In this document: piece after piece, positions 15,110-23,774 of the stretch
How positions within the stretch are numbered: position 1 is the stretch's first letter
How the letters are laid out: the number at the start of each line of letters is the position of its first letter
Assembly (NCBI RefSeq): GCF_000620085.1
Contig: NZ_KK211067.1
Coordinates: 170,011-234,010, forward strand
Direction: 5' to 3'
Length of the DNA: 64,000 nt
DNA from: Marinobacterium jannaschii DSM 6295
GTDB lineage: Bacteria > Pseudomonadota > Gammaproteobacteria > Pseudomonadales > Balneatricaceae
Notes under the pieces: generated by a model
What the model was told of the DNA's origin: nothing
Database searches by the model: none
Seen by the model: only the letters and a program-made list of their open reading frames with translations
Made by a program: the position numbers and the translations under genes

Positions 15110-17137
15110 TCAGGGCAAAAGCGGATCGCAGATTCCCTGTCCCCGCTCCGTTATCTGTAGCAGTACCGCCAGTATCTGCCGATCGTAACGCTCCGGTGCC
15201 GCCAGCATCTGGTCGATTGCATCCCGGGCGGGGATTTTGCGGCGCCAGGCCCGGGGGCTGGTCATGGCCACATAGTCAGTGCAGATGGTCAGGATTCTGG
15301 CCTCGGTGGAGATCTGGGCACCGCTCAGGCCGAGGCGGCCGCTGCCATCCAGGTATTCATGTTTATGCAGGATGGTCTCCAGTACCGGGATATTAAAGTC
15401 GATACCGCTGAGAAACTGACGGCAGTACTTCATCTCGTTCGCCAGTTGCTGCTTTTCGGCTTCATTCAGCACGCCTTGCTTGGTGAGTGTCTGTTGTGGG
15501 ATCAGCAGCTTGCCGATATTCGAAAGCCGGGCCGCATATTCCAGCGTGCTGCGCTGCGATTCGCTGAGTTGCATCACGTCGGCAATCTGCTTCGCCAGCT
15601 CGGCGGTATTGCCTGAATGCCGGCTGGAGTAAGGGTCATGCAGATCGATAGCGGCACAGAGAGTTTGCATAATCTGCTGTAACAGGTGGGTTTCACGCCG
15701 GTGATGACGTTGTTGCAGGGTGATGTCATGCAGGCTGATCAGTACCGCGTCCTGTGCCGCATACTGCATCGGTTGCAGGCTGGCGCTGTAGCTGTGCTGC
15801 TGATAGCTGAACTGCATCGTCTTCGATTGCTGCAGGCTGAAACATTGCTCCAGTGGCGGATCGAAACGGTCGGCATCGTGGGGGCCGATCAGTGCGGCGA
15901 GGGTCTTGTGGTCCATATCCCCCAAAGGCATCTGCAGCCGCTCAGCCAGGGCTTTGTTGGCAAACAGCAGCTGCCGGTTCCGGTTGACGATCAGAACCAG
16001 GTCACGGATGTGATCGTTGATCGCCTGTTGTAATCCCGCCTGATGCTTAAGCTGCTGGGTCTGTGCCGCCAGCCTGAGCGTCAGGCGCCGCTGCTGGCTG
16101 GTGCTGCCCCACCACCAGGCACCGGTGATCAGTACCAGCATAATCAGGGTGGAAATCAGTAACAGACTGCGCAGCTGTGCCCGTTGCAGATTGGCCGGTT
16201 GTATCACTTCAGACAGCTGTACGCTGGTGAGCAGCACCAGATCACTGTTGCCGATACGGCGACTGACGCCGAGTACGGTGCGACGGTGTTCATCCATCCC
16301 TTCGACCAGCGTCCCCGGCAGTTGTGCGGCTTTGCGCGCGACCAGCTGTTCTGATACCGCGACCGGCGTGAGGTTAAGGCGATTCTGGTCGCCCGAAGAG
16401 TAATCTATATAGAACAGTTGCTGTTCGTGGTCAGGCTGCAGCAATACGCTGGACAGGGTACCGATACCCTGATTGTAAAGTCGCAGCAAACGGGCCAGGT
16501 GACTGGATACCGGCTTCTGTCCTACCAGCATCGCCAGTAACTCCCGCTTCACACTGAAGGCTGGCAGGCTGAATACCGGGCTGACATAGCCAATATAGAG
16601 CTGGCCGTCGGTTCCAACCCACAGTGGAGCAACTGAGGCGCTCTGCAGCCGGACACTGTTTTCCAGGCTGTATTGCAGGGCCGTGGAAAGCTGCAGGTTT
16701 TCGGCGGTACTCACCAGCGGGCGCAGGCTGGGCTCAATCAGGGCCAGAAAGCGCTGGCTGTGTCCCGGCAGGTTCGCTTCAACTTCCAGTTTCTGCAGTG
16801 GCAGGTAGCGTTCATGTTCCGCCACTGCCAGCAGCTGGTTTTTCAGATAGGTCAGTTCGGCACTTTCGGTGCTGCGGGTGAGACTGGATTGCTGTAGCAA
16901 GCGGCTGCTGTACAGGCGCAGGGAGTGGTTTTCGGACAGGTTGTGAAAGGGCTGTTGTTGTTGCTCCAGCCACTGTTCGATGGCGGTCTGTTGCTGTCCG
17001 GCCATGCCGCTAAGGGTTTCACTCCATTGCTGGCGCTGGAGGCGGACCTGATCGGCATAGAAACGCTCGGTCAGCATGAAACCTGTGCCGGAAACCAGTG
17101 CAACGATAATCAGCGCAGCGAGTAAAGAACGTTTCAT
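15110..17137 (-). CDS. Membrane sensor with PAS and degenerate HD-GYP domain
   Basis: 675 residues. Membrane segments at about 5-25 and 345-365 flank a periplasmic sensor region; a PAS-like domain spans about 385-490 and an HD-GYP-type domain about 495-665. In the last, the first His (SRHSGNTAELAKQIA) is kept, but the metal-binding HD reads SN in ARLSNIGKLLIP, the next His is Cys (MKYCRQFL) and GYP reads GRL (LDGSGRLGLSG). Cyclic-di-GMP hydrolysis is therefore unlikely, and a binding or scaffold role is more plausible (inference). It follows the LapG-like protease gene by 47 bp, probably in one operon. Confidence 0.82.
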   Translation of the reverse strand: MKRSLLAALIIVALVSGTGFMLTERFYADQVRLQRQQWSETLSGMAGQQQTAIEQWLEQQQQPFHNLSENHSLRLYSSRLLQQSSLTRSTESAELTYLKNQLLAVAEHERYLPLQKLEVEANLPGHSQRFLALIEPSLRPLVSTAENLQLSTALQYSLENSVRLQSASVAPLWVGTDGQLYIGYVSPVFSLPAFSVKRELLAMLVGQKPVSSHLARLLRLYNQGIGTLSSVLLQPDHEQQLFYIDYSSGDQNRLNLTPVAVSEQLVARKAAQLPGTLVEGMDEHRRTVLGVSRRIGNSDLVLLTSVQLSEVIQPANLQRAQLRSLLLISTLIMLVLITGAWWWGSTSQQRRLTLRLAAQTQQLKHQAGLQQAINDHIRDLVLIVNRNRQLLFANKALAERLQMPLGDMDHKTLAALIGPHDADRFDPPLEQCFSLQQSKTMQFSYQQHSYSASLQPMQYAAQDAVLISLHDITLQQRHHRRETHLLQQIMQTLCAAIDLHDPYSSRHSGNTAELAKQIADVMQLSESQRSTLEYAARLSNIGKLLIPQQTLTKQGVLNEAEKQQLANEMKYCRQFLSGIDFNIPVLETILHKHEYLDGSGRLGLSGAQISTEARILTICTDYVAMTSPRAWRRKIPARDAIDQMLAAPERYDRQILAVLLQITERGQGICDPLLP

Positions 17138-17184
17138 ACCCTGACCCTGATGGTGAGCCTGACCCCGGTGACGGGGTTATCGGC

Positions 17185-17811
17185 TCATTTCGGAATATGT
17201 AACCACCATTGTTGTTCGTTTAAAGAGTATAGCGGCACATAGTGGATCAGATGATGATGGGACAGTATCTGGTCACTCTGGTTGTCGAGGATCCGGGTAT
17301 CCCCTGGCTGCTCCACGGCCAGCACGGCATGGGGCGTATCCAGACTGGTGTCCTGAACGATCACCACCTTGAGCTGGTCGGCAGGGAAACCGAGATAACG
17401 CAGCGACAGGTACTTGGTCAGGGCGTAATCCTCACAGTCACCGCTGCGGCTGAGAAACTGAGTCACACTGGCCCAGTAGTCTTCGCGGCCATAATTCACC
17501 TGGTCGAGCCGGTAGGGCATGCGGTTGGCAAACTGATTGACCGTCTGGAGCTGCTCTTCCCGGGGGCGCTTTCGAAGCGAATTCAATAGCTGATACCAGT
17601 GATAAAGCTGGCAGCCCTGAGGGCCAGCGGCAAGGCAGGGGGCCGCTGGCATATCCTGCAGCCGATGGCGGTTGCTGAAACTGTTCCATGCGGGCAGATC
17701 TGAGAGGTTTGGCTGGGGTTCTGCACTATAGCCAAACAGGTCTGCAGCGACATTTTCCGTAAACAAAAGTAAACAACCTGTCAGGGCAACATCGCGGATT
17801 ATGAGTTTCAC
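17185..17811 (-). CDS. LapG-like periplasmic transglutaminase-fold cysteine protease
   Basis: 208 residues with an N-terminal export signal (VALTGCLLLFTENVAA). The catalytic triad of bacterial transglutaminase-like cysteine peptidases is visible: C126 in SGDCEDYA, H161 in DTPHAVLAV and D176 in ILDNQSD. LapG proteases cut large surface adhesins or modify periplasmic substrates, and are normally held by the cyclic-di-GMP receptor LapD. No LapD or large adhesin is in the window; the gene downstream is a membrane protein with a dead HD-GYP domain. It is divergent from the Slam cargo gene. Confidence 0.85.
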   Translation of the reverse strand: MKLIIRDVALTGCLLLFTENVAADLFGYSAEPQPNLSDLPAWNSFSNRHRLQDMPAAPCLAAGPQGCQLYHWYQLLNSLRKRPREEQLQTVNQFANRMPYRLDQVNYGREDYWASVTQFLSRSGDCEDYALTKYLSLRYLGFPADQLKVVIVQDTSLDTPHAVLAVEQPGDTRILDNQSDQILSHHHLIHYVPLYSLNEQQWWLHIPK

Positions 17812-17859
17812 ATCATATAGTCATACGTTTTGTTGATTAATAATTGATCAATTGTTCCC

Positions 17860-17902
17860 AAATGATAACTATACTTGACAGTAGTGGTAACCGGGCTAAA
17901 CA
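17860..17902 (+). promoter_or_regulatory. Candidate promoter of the Slam cargo gene with adjacent Fur-like sequence
   Basis: -35 TTGACA (17875-17880), 16-bp spacer, weak -10 TAAACA (17897-17902). Directly upstream, AATGATAACTATAC resembles part of a Fur box. Iron control would fit several known Slam cargos, but the match is partial. Confidence 0.3.
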
Positions 17903-18070
17903 GCACTGGCTCAACTTCCGCTTCACAAAACTCGCATTATGCGAGCCCGCAAATGGACTTCCGGACTGATGTATGGTGACGGCAAGTCGCCAAACCTGAT
18001 TTCGGCACTCACCTGACTGCAGCAGTATACGCGACCCGTATCGGTATGGAGTGACGAAAAGGAGTCTGTG

Positions 18071-19438
18071 ATGAAATTTAAACAAACTATGCTGGCAGCA
18101 ACAGTTGCTGCGAGTTTCATGACCCCTCCTGTCACGGCGGCTGTTGCTGATACTGAAAAGGTAGCAGAAGACTCTGTGTATGAGTGGGGTATCTGGGCTA
18201 AACCTCTGGCGCCTGCCGCAGGCGGGGAAGAGACCGGAGCTTTGGTTTTCGCCGGTGAAGGCGATGATGAATATGTATTCTTTGATCCGGAATTCCTCGC
18301 CCGGCTTGCCGCTGGCGTGACGACTCCACCTGACGCTGGTGGTGGAAATAGTGGTGGCGGAGGTGGCAACGGTGGCGGAGGTGGCAACGGAGGCGGAGGT
18401 GGCAACGGAGGCGGAGGTGGTAACGGAGGTGGAGGCGGTAACGGTGGTGGAGGCGGTAACGGTGGCGGCGGAAATGGCGGCGGCGATCCGGACCCTACCC
18501 CGATCGATCTTGGTGGACTGGGCTGTGAAGAAGGCGCTGTATGTGGCTTTGCCAGCCGTATGCCAATGTATGTCGAGGCCCAGTGTCAGGCCGGTGATGG
18601 CAGCTGTAGCAATAATCCGGTAGCGATCGATTTTGACACCGATGCCAGTTACAGCGGTGCCCCTTCTGCCATGGGCATTCGCCTGGATAATACAGGCAAT
18701 CTGATTACCGTCTATCCGAAGGGAGAAGGCGGCAGTATCGATATGAGCCGGCCACACTTCGTCAAAATTGCACAGAACGGTTCAGCGACTATCTACGCCG
18801 AAGTACGGCTGCCTAACCGTACCGGCCTGTTTGAAGTAGTGGGTACTATCGATGATTTCGCCGAAGGCCGCTGGCTCTACGGTAAGGTTTACGGCAGTGG
18901 CAACGGAAAAGGTAAACCACTTGAGGTTGCCTTCAGTGGTGCCAACGGACAATACGTCATGGGGCGTACCACGGTGTTAGGCGGACGTAAGCTGATTGAC
19001 CTGTTCGATGTTACAGGGCTTGCCGGGAATATCAGTGCGCACTACGCCGGCCAGACGGCGTACGGCGGTGATGTGGGAATTACCATCCACTTTGGCTCCG
19101 ATGTCACCTGGGATGGCTCTTTCAACGGCGGGGCTGACAAGGCTGGTGTGATGGTATCAACCGCTTCGGATGGCAGTCGTATTGCCACCGGACGGGTGGG
19201 CTTTAACGTCACCGGCGGACAGGTTTCGGGAATTAATCTGGTCGCCCGGGATGGCCAGCTCTCAGCCTCCGATGCCAACAGTATCAGTGGCCAGGTCAAT
19301 GCCGCCCTGTTTGGGGATAATGCCAACAAGGTTGGCGGTGTGGCGGATATCCAGAAATCTACATCGGCCTACACTCAGGGCGCACATCATGTGACGACCT
19401 TCAGTGCTGACTTCGATAAAGTGACCGGGGATCAGTAA
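18071..19438 (+). CDS. Predicted type XI (Slam-dependent) secreted cargo protein
   Basis: 455 residues. Cleavable signal peptide (MLAATVAASFMTPPVTAAVA) without a lipobox, so it is soluble rather than a lipoprotein. A short N-terminal module has VYEWGIWAKPL and EYVFFDPEFLARLA. Residues 90-138 are a Gly/Asn linker with six GGGGGN units. The C-terminal part (about 150-455) ends in a TbpB-like beta-barrel pattern (DVTWDGSF, SGINLVARDG, SGQVNAALFGDNANKVGGVADI). That barrel is the part Slam translocons recognise, and a Slam gene follows, as in hemophilin and NilC systems. Ligand unknown. ATG at 18071 behind GGAG. Confidence 0.75.
   Translation: MKFKQTMLAATVAASFMTPPVTAAVADTEKVAEDSVYEWGIWAKPLAPAAGGEETGALVFAGEGDDEYVFFDPEFLARLAAGVTTPPDAGGGNSGGGGGNGGGGGNGGGGGNGGGGGNGGGGGNGGGGGNGGGGNGGGDPDPTPIDLGGLGCEEGAVCGFASRMPMYVEAQCQAGDGSCSNNPVAIDFDTDASYSGAPSAMGIRLDNTGNLITVYPKGEGGSIDMSRPHFVKIAQNGSATIYAEVRLPNRTGLFEVVGTIDDFAEGRWLYGKVYGSGNGKGKPLEVAFSGANGQYVMGRTTVLGGRKLIDLFDVTGLAGNISAHYAGQTAYGGDVGITIHFGSDVTWDGSFNGGADKAGVMVSTASDGSRIATGRVGFNVTGGQVSGINLVARDGQLSASDANSISGQVNAALFGDNANKVGGVADIQKSTSAYTQGAHHVTTFSADFDKVTGDQ
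18338..18484 (+). repeat. In-frame 18-bp tandem repeat encoding a GGGGGN linker
   Basis: Six near-identical 18-base units (variants of GGTGGCGGAGGTGGCAAC) inside the cargo gene. Unit loss or gain keeps the frame and changes only linker length. Confidence 0.9.
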
Positions 19439-19470
19439 TCGTTGCAAAAGAAATGTAACGGTTTCGTATC

Positions 19471-19497
19471 AAAAAGGCGCCATTGGCGCCTTTTTCT
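19471..19497 (+). terminator. Intrinsic terminator between cargo and Slam genes
   Basis: AAAAAGGCGCC (19471-19481), ATT loop, GGCGCCTTTTT (19485-19495). Partial read-through would make cargo more abundant than translocon. Confidence 0.9.
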
Positions 19498-19547
19498 TTA
19501 CAGTTATGCCTATACTGTTTAAATAGCGAACAGTTGTGGAGGGCAGC

Positions 19548-20831
19548 ATGACTGAGATGAAACACCTTTGCCGGCAAGTGCTGCTGGCAACCGGGACTCT
19601 GGCATTGGTAACCGGAGGCGCTGTAGCGGCGGAAGAGGAGACGTCGTTTGACCCGGAACAGTTTTTTACTCAGGGCATGGAAGACCGACAAGCCGGAAAG
19701 CCGTATTCGTCTATCAAAGCTTTCCAATCCGTTCTTAACAATCAGCCGGCACTGAACCGGGCGCGGCTGGAGCTGGCCGTAGCTTATCTGCAGACCTTGC
19801 AATACCAGCAGGCTGAAGCTGAAGCGATGAAAGTGCTGGATGATCCGGATACGCCACCGAATGTGCGGGTGAGTATACTGGCCTTTCTGGCGAAGGTGCG
19901 GGAGGAAGCCAAGCAGCTTGAGCCCCGCCATGAATCAAGCGCCTCAATCGCAGTCGGGCTGCTGTTCGACAGCAATGTTAACGTCGGCCCGGATAGTGAA
20001 ACCATCAATATCAACGGGCAGGATCTGACCCTGTTACCGGGCTCTTCTGCAGAAGAGGATACGGCCTTAACCGTCAACCTGGGGGTTGATCATAGCTATC
20101 ACACCGGTATGACCCAGCAGCTGGGTGAACGTACCGGTATCTTTATCTGGCAAAGTGGCGCGAACTACTACCACCGTGGCTATACCTCAGAGGATGAGTT
20201 TGATCTGGATATCCTCAGCCTCTGGACCGGACCCGCGATGATCACCAATGGTAACTGGCGCGGTAACCTGAACCTGCAATACGATCATATCCGCCTTGGC
20301 GGCAGCGAGCTGGCAAATTTCTTCTCGCTAATGCCCAGCGCAACCTGGTCTATCGATCCCCATACCGAGCTGACGGCAGGCGTCGATATTGCCAATCGTA
20401 ACTATGTTCGCTCCGGCGATCAGGGACGTGACAGCAAATACTATGCCTTTGATATCGCTCTGGGACATGGCTATATGAACAACACCCTGGGGGTGCAGGG
20501 TGGTATCGAATATATCAGCAATGATGCCGATAACGAGCGCTACAGCTACAGTGGGCCGGGATTGTTTGTCGGTTTCAACTGGCAGTATGAACCGCGCAGT
20601 CAGGTTTATGGCAGACTGGGCTGGCGTCAGTCTGACTATGATGGTCCTGAGCCGCTGCCACCTGTGAGCCGCGATGAGGATGAGATCAAGCTGTTGCTGG
20701 GTTTCAGCCATCAGTTCGAAAACCTCTGGGAGCTGAATCTGGATTATCTCTATCTGGATAATGATTCCAATATTGCACTCTATGACTTCGACCGTGACCA
20801 GCTCAGCCTGACTGTATCGCGTAAACTGTAA
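19548..20831 (+). CDS. Slam outer-membrane translocon (surface lipoprotein assembly modifier, DUF560)
   Basis: 427 residues. Signal peptide (LLATGTLALVTGGAVA), then a periplasmic TPR domain about 30-125 (QGMEDRQAGKPYSSIKAFQ, LNRARLELAVAYLQTLQY), then a beta-barrel about 130-427 with alternating strands such as ASIAVGLLFDSNVNVGP (a Slam signature after the TPR part) and a terminal strand DRDQLSLTVSRKL ending in Leu. Slam proteins move specific cargo across the outer membrane (type XI secretion). The cargo gene is directly upstream. ATG 19548 is chosen over the GTG at 19536 because GGAGGG lies 4 bases before it. Confidence 0.87.
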   Translation: MTEMKHLCRQVLLATGTLALVTGGAVAAEEETSFDPEQFFTQGMEDRQAGKPYSSIKAFQSVLNNQPALNRARLELAVAYLQTLQYQQAEAEAMKVLDDPDTPPNVRVSILAFLAKVREEAKQLEPRHESSASIAVGLLFDSNVNVGPDSETININGQDLTLLPGSSAEEDTALTVNLGVDHSYHTGMTQQLGERTGIFIWQSGANYYHRGYTSEDEFDLDILSLWTGPAMITNGNWRGNLNLQYDHIRLGGSELANFFSLMPSATWSIDPHTELTAGVDIANRNYVRSGDQGRDSKYYAFDIALGHGYMNNTLGVQGGIEYISNDADNERYSYSGPGLFVGFNWQYEPRSQVYGRLGWRQSDYDGPEPLPPVSRDEDEIKLLLGFSHQFENLWELNLDYLYLDNDSNIALYDFDRDQLSLTVSRKL

Positions 20832-20856
20832 ACACTACTTTAAGTCCCATGACAAA

Positions 20857-20895
20857 TATCGGCTCAGACTTTGATCTGAGTCGATACTTTGATGT
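20857..20895 (+). terminator. Weak terminator-like hairpin after Slam gene
   Basis: GGCTCAGA (20861-20868) pairs with TCTGAGTC (20875-20882) with one G-T pair. The downstream T-run is poor. Confidence 0.35.
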
Positions 20896-21040
20896 CACAA
20901 ACCGTTCGGTCTTTGCCTTTTCCCGCATCTGTCAGTAATCTGAAATCAACCCGCGATACAGTCGTTAAAGTCACCTGAAAAACAGGGACTTAGCGGCTCA
21001 GGGATTGTTAACGGATTCATTGACGAAGGAGTCAAAGGGC

Positions 21041-21775
21041 TTGGGTAGCTCTCTTATTGTACTTGGACGCTCGATGATTGGCAGCTTGAGGGATCTTGCG
21101 CCAATTGTATTAGTCATCGGTTTTTTTCAGGTCGTGGTTTTACAGACCCCGATTCCTGATTTCTTTGGAATTGTCACCGGGCTGCTGTGTGTCGTCGCCG
21201 GTCTGACGTTCTTTATCTACGGCCTGGAGATGGGGCTTTTTCCTGTTGGTGAATCGATGGCAACCGCCTTTGCCCGTAAGGGCAGCGTGCTCTGGTTGCT
21301 GGTGTTTGCCTTTGCGCTGGGGTTTGGTACCACTGTGGCCGAGCCCGCATTGATTGCAGTTGCAGCCGAGGCAGCCAGCGTAGCCTCGGCGGGCGGCATG
21401 ATTATTGACAGCGAAGCGGCGCGTACCAGTTATGCCACGGGCCTGCGTTATACGGTGGCTTTCTCGGTCGGGCTGGCAATCGTGTTGGGCGTATTGCGCA
21501 TCCTCAAGGGCTGGTCGATTCAGTACATGATTATCGCCGGTTATATGCTGGTGGTGATTATGACCTCTTTTGCACCGCGCGAGATTATCGGTATTGCCTA
21601 TGATTCCGGTGGCGTAACGACCTCGACGATCACCGTTCCTCTGGTGACTGCATTGGGCGTGGGACTGGCTTCCTCGATCGAGGGGCGAAATCCGATGATC
21701 GATGGCTTTGGCCTGATCGCTTTTGCCTCGTTGACGCCGATGATCTTCGTAATGGCATACGGGATGGTGATCTGA
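21041..21775 (+). CDS. DUF1538 family membrane protein, first copy
   Basis: 244 residues from the TTG at 21041, which has GAAGGAG nine bases upstream; a TTG at 21005 would add 12 residues without a ribosome site. About six to seven membrane segments. Family motifs shared with the next gene: [25 protein letters not shown], and [24 protein letters not shown] before [14 protein letters not shown]. The strictly conserved DSGGVTTST and TTVAEP loops suggest an ion or small-solute path, but the substrate is not established. First gene of a four-gene operon with a second DUF1538, a P-II-like and a CBS protein. Confidence 0.85.
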   Translation: MGSSLIVLGRSMIGSLRDLAPIVLVIGFFQVVVLQTPIPDFFGIVTGLLCVVAGLTFFIYGLEMGLFPVGESMATAFARKGSVLWLLVFAFALGFGTTVAEPALIAVAAEAASVASAGGMIIDSEAARTSYATGLRYTVAFSVGLAIVLGVLRILKGWSIQYMIIAGYMLVVIMTSFAPREIIGIAYDSGGVTTSTITVPLVTALGVGLASSIEGRNPMIDGFGLIAFASLTPMIFVMAYGMVI

Positions 21776-22575
21776 TGGAGTTCATGACACAGCTTATCGA
21801 TATCACCCTGTCGACGGTACGGGATGTAATGCCGATCGCCTTTATCATCTTCTTCTTCCAGTTTGGGGTTATTCGCCGTCCGATTCCCAACCTGAAGCGG
21901 GTTCTGATCGGGTTTGGTTATGTCATCCTCGGCCTGGCGCTGTTTCTGCTGGGGCTGGAGAAAGCGCTGTTCCCGGTTGGCCGTATGATGGCTGAGCAGC
22001 TGACCGACCCGGACTTTATCCGCAGCTGGAGCAGTGCGGCCGGTGAGGTACTGCAGTGGCAGGACTATTACTGGGTCTACATCTTTGCCTTTGCCATCGG
22101 AGCCAGTACCACCATTGCCGAACCATCGCTGATTGCGGTAGCTATCAAGGCGAATGAAGTGTCCGGTGGTGCCATTGGCGTCTGGGGACTGCGGATCGCG
22201 GTTGCCCTGGGGGTGGCTGTTGGTATTGCCCTGGGAACCTATCGCATCGTGACCGGCTACCCGATCCACTGGTTCATTATTTCCGGCTACGTGGTGGTGG
22301 TGATCCAGACCATGTTTGCACCGAAGATGATCGTACCGCTGGCCTATGACTCCGGCGGCGTGACCACCTCGACGGTTACCGTGCCGCTGGTGGCGGCTCT
22401 GGGGCTGGGGCTGGCGGAAACAGTGCCGGGGCGAAGCGCATTGATCGATGGATTTGGCCTGATCGCCTTCGCCAGCCTGTTCCCGATGATGAGTGTGATG
22501 GGCTATGCCCAGCTGACTGCGTGGCAGGCTAAACGCGTTAAACGCAAGCAAAGTAATGTTGTGCTCACTGATTGA
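21775..22575 (+). CDS. DUF1538 family membrane protein, second copy
   Basis: 266 residues, paralogous to the preceding product: [47 protein letters not shown] and [14 protein letters not shown] recur in the same order. Its start ATG shares one base with the preceding stop, so the two are translationally coupled and probably form a heteromeric membrane complex. It has an extra insert of about 15 residues (RSWSSAAGEVLQWQD) between the first and second conserved blocks and a basic C-terminal tail (QAKRVKRKQ). Function not established. Confidence 0.86.
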   Translation: MEFMTQLIDITLSTVRDVMPIAFIIFFFQFGVIRRPIPNLKRVLIGFGYVILGLALFLLGLEKALFPVGRMMAEQLTDPDFIRSWSSAAGEVLQWQDYYWVYIFAFAIGASTTIAEPSLIAVAIKANEVSGGAIGVWGLRIAVALGVAVGIALGTYRIVTGYPIHWFIISGYVVVVIQTMFAPKMIVPLAYDSGGVTTSTVTVPLVAALGLGLAETVPGRSALIDGFGLIAFASLFPMMSVMGYAQLTAWQAKRVKRKQSNVVLTD

Positions 22576-22590
22576 GCAGGAGAAACAATC

Positions 22591-22941
22591 ATGCATTTCA
22601 AACTGTTGTTGGTGTTCGTCGAAGATGCCAAAACAGACAAGGTCATGAAAGCCGCCCGGGAGGCCGGTGCTACCGGCGCTACGGTAATTAACAACGCCCG
22701 CGGCGAAGGTGTTAACAAGACCAAGACCTTCTTCGGACTCTCACTGGATACCCAGCGCGATGTGTTGCTGTTTATCGTTGAGGAGCACCTGAGTCGCAAG
22801 ATTCTCGAAACTATTGCAACGGTTGCCGGTTTTGATGATGAGCCGGGGCAGGGGATTGCGATTCAGCTGGATGTCGAAGATGCCGTTGGCGTGGCGCATC
22901 AGATTCAGACTTTGAGTAACGTGGTGGAGAACGAGCTATGA
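22591..22941 (+). CDS. P-II-like signalling protein
   Basis: 116 residues with the P-II ferredoxin-like fold: KLLLVFVEDAKTDKVMKAAREAGATGATVI, a flexible loop (about 37-57, RGEGVNKTKTFFGLSLDTQRD) in the T-loop position, and DDEPGQGIAIQLDVEDAVG resembling the nucleotide-binding B-loop. The canonical GlnB T-loop with its uridylylated Tyr is absent, so this is not GlnB/GlnK. Such proteins bind adenine nucleotides and gate membrane partners. Its place behind two DUF1538 genes suggests it controls that complex (inference). Stop and next start overlap by 4 bases. Confidence 0.86.
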   Translation: MHFKLLLVFVEDAKTDKVMKAAREAGATGATVINNARGEGVNKTKTFFGLSLDTQRDVLLFIVEEHLSRKILETIATVAGFDDEPGQGIAIQLDVEDAVGVAHQIQTLSNVVENEL

Positions 22942-23342
22942 GCACAGAGCGTAAAGTTGTGCGTACAAAGGATGTAATGACCGATCGCTATGCGATGGTC
23001 GATGGCCTGGTAACCGTCCGCGAGGCGATGGACCTCTACCGTCAGGAGAATGTTGATGTCCTGATCGTTAATAAGCGAGACCAGGATGACGAATACGGCA
23101 TCCTGCTACTGTCCGATATCGCCAAGCAGGTGGTGGCGAAGGACCGTGCACCTGAGCGTGTAAACGTTTACGAAGTGATGGCCAAGCCCGTGGTGGCGGT
23201 CGAGCCGAGAATGGATGTACGTTACTGTGCGCGCCTGTTTGAGAACTTCGGCCTCTCCGTAGCTCCGGTGATCGCCAATGGCGAGGTGCAGGGCATTGTC
23301 GGCTATACCGAGATTGTGATGAAAGGGATGTTGGCGGATTAA
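22938..23342 (+). CDS. CBS-pair protein of the DUF1538 operon
   Basis: 134 residues forming two CBS repeats: RTKDVMTDRYAMVDGLVTVREAMDLY with NVDVLIVNKRDQDDEYGILLLSDIA, then NVYEVMAKPVVAVEPRMDVRYCARLF with LSVAPVIANGEVQGIVGYTEIV. CBS pairs bind AMP, ADP, ATP or S-adenosylmethionine. Coupled by an ATGA overlap to the P-II-like gene, it gives the operon two separate putative adenylate sensors acting on the DUF1538 pair (inference). Followed by a strong terminator. Confidence 0.86.
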   Translation: MSTERKVVRTKDVMTDRYAMVDGLVTVREAMDLYRQENVDVLIVNKRDQDDEYGILLLSDIAKQVVAKDRAPERVNVYEVMAKPVVAVEPRMDVRYCARLFENFGLSVAPVIANGEVQGIVGYTEIVMKGMLAD

Positions 23343-23365
23343 GCAAGCATTACCTTCGGATACGA

Positions 23366-23398
23366 AAAAGCCCCGGTCAGTAATGGCCGGGGCTTTTG
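23366..23398 (+). terminator. Intrinsic terminator of the DUF1538 operon
   Basis: AAAAGCCCCGG (23366-23376) / CCGGGGCTTTT (23387-23397). Confidence 0.9.
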
Positions 23399-23447
23399 CT
23401 TTTTGGCGTATGGCTTGGTGCGTTTAGCCACAAGCTTAGCGCTGTTC

Positions 23448-23774
23448 TCAGTGCCTGAGGTTGAGCGCTTCATCCAACTGCTGAACCAGGCCCAGCAGTT
23501 CATCGGTATCGGCAGAGAGGTGCTTGAAAGCTTCTTCTGCCATTGCTGAGATATTGCTGTTGTGCGGCAGGGACTGACCCTGTTGCAGCATTGTTTCCAG
23601 ACGCGGCACCATCATCCACTGCAGCCAGTCATCGAATGATATGGCATCGACCGCAAAGGGTTCGGTGCTGGCCATCGCCTGTGGCGATGGCTGCTCCGTG
23701 CCCCATAGCTGCAGCATCTGCATCTCCATGCGGATCTGACGCAGCAGGGCCGTGACAGTGGAGTTCCGGCTCAC
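23448..23774 (-). CDS. YqcC family protein
   Basis: 108 residues, soluble and helical. [25 protein letters not shown] in the middle is the YqcC (DUF446) signature. The function is not established; E. coli yqcC neighbours a pseudouridine synthase gene and a flavodoxin gene, neither of which is seen here. It begins with GTG in a GTGA overlap with the DAHP synthase stop, so it is co-translated with that enzyme. Confidence 0.85.
   Translation of the reverse strand: MSRNSTVTALLRQIRMEMQMLQLWGTEQPSPQAMASTEPFAVDAISFDDWLQWMMVPRLETMLQQGQSLPHNSNISAMAEEAFKHLSADTDELLGLVQQLDEALNLRH

Noticed and set aside
17923..18405. Proline-rich frame antisense to the cargo gene
   Set aside because: It is the complement of the GGGGGN repeat and has no independent support.
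18338..18484. CRISPR-like array
   Set aside because: The repeats are contiguous, in frame and have no spacers.
18071..19438. LapA-type large adhesin cleaved by the neighbouring LapG-like protease
   Set aside because: It is only 455 residues and has neither a retention module nor type I secretion repeats; the Slam cargo explanation fits better.
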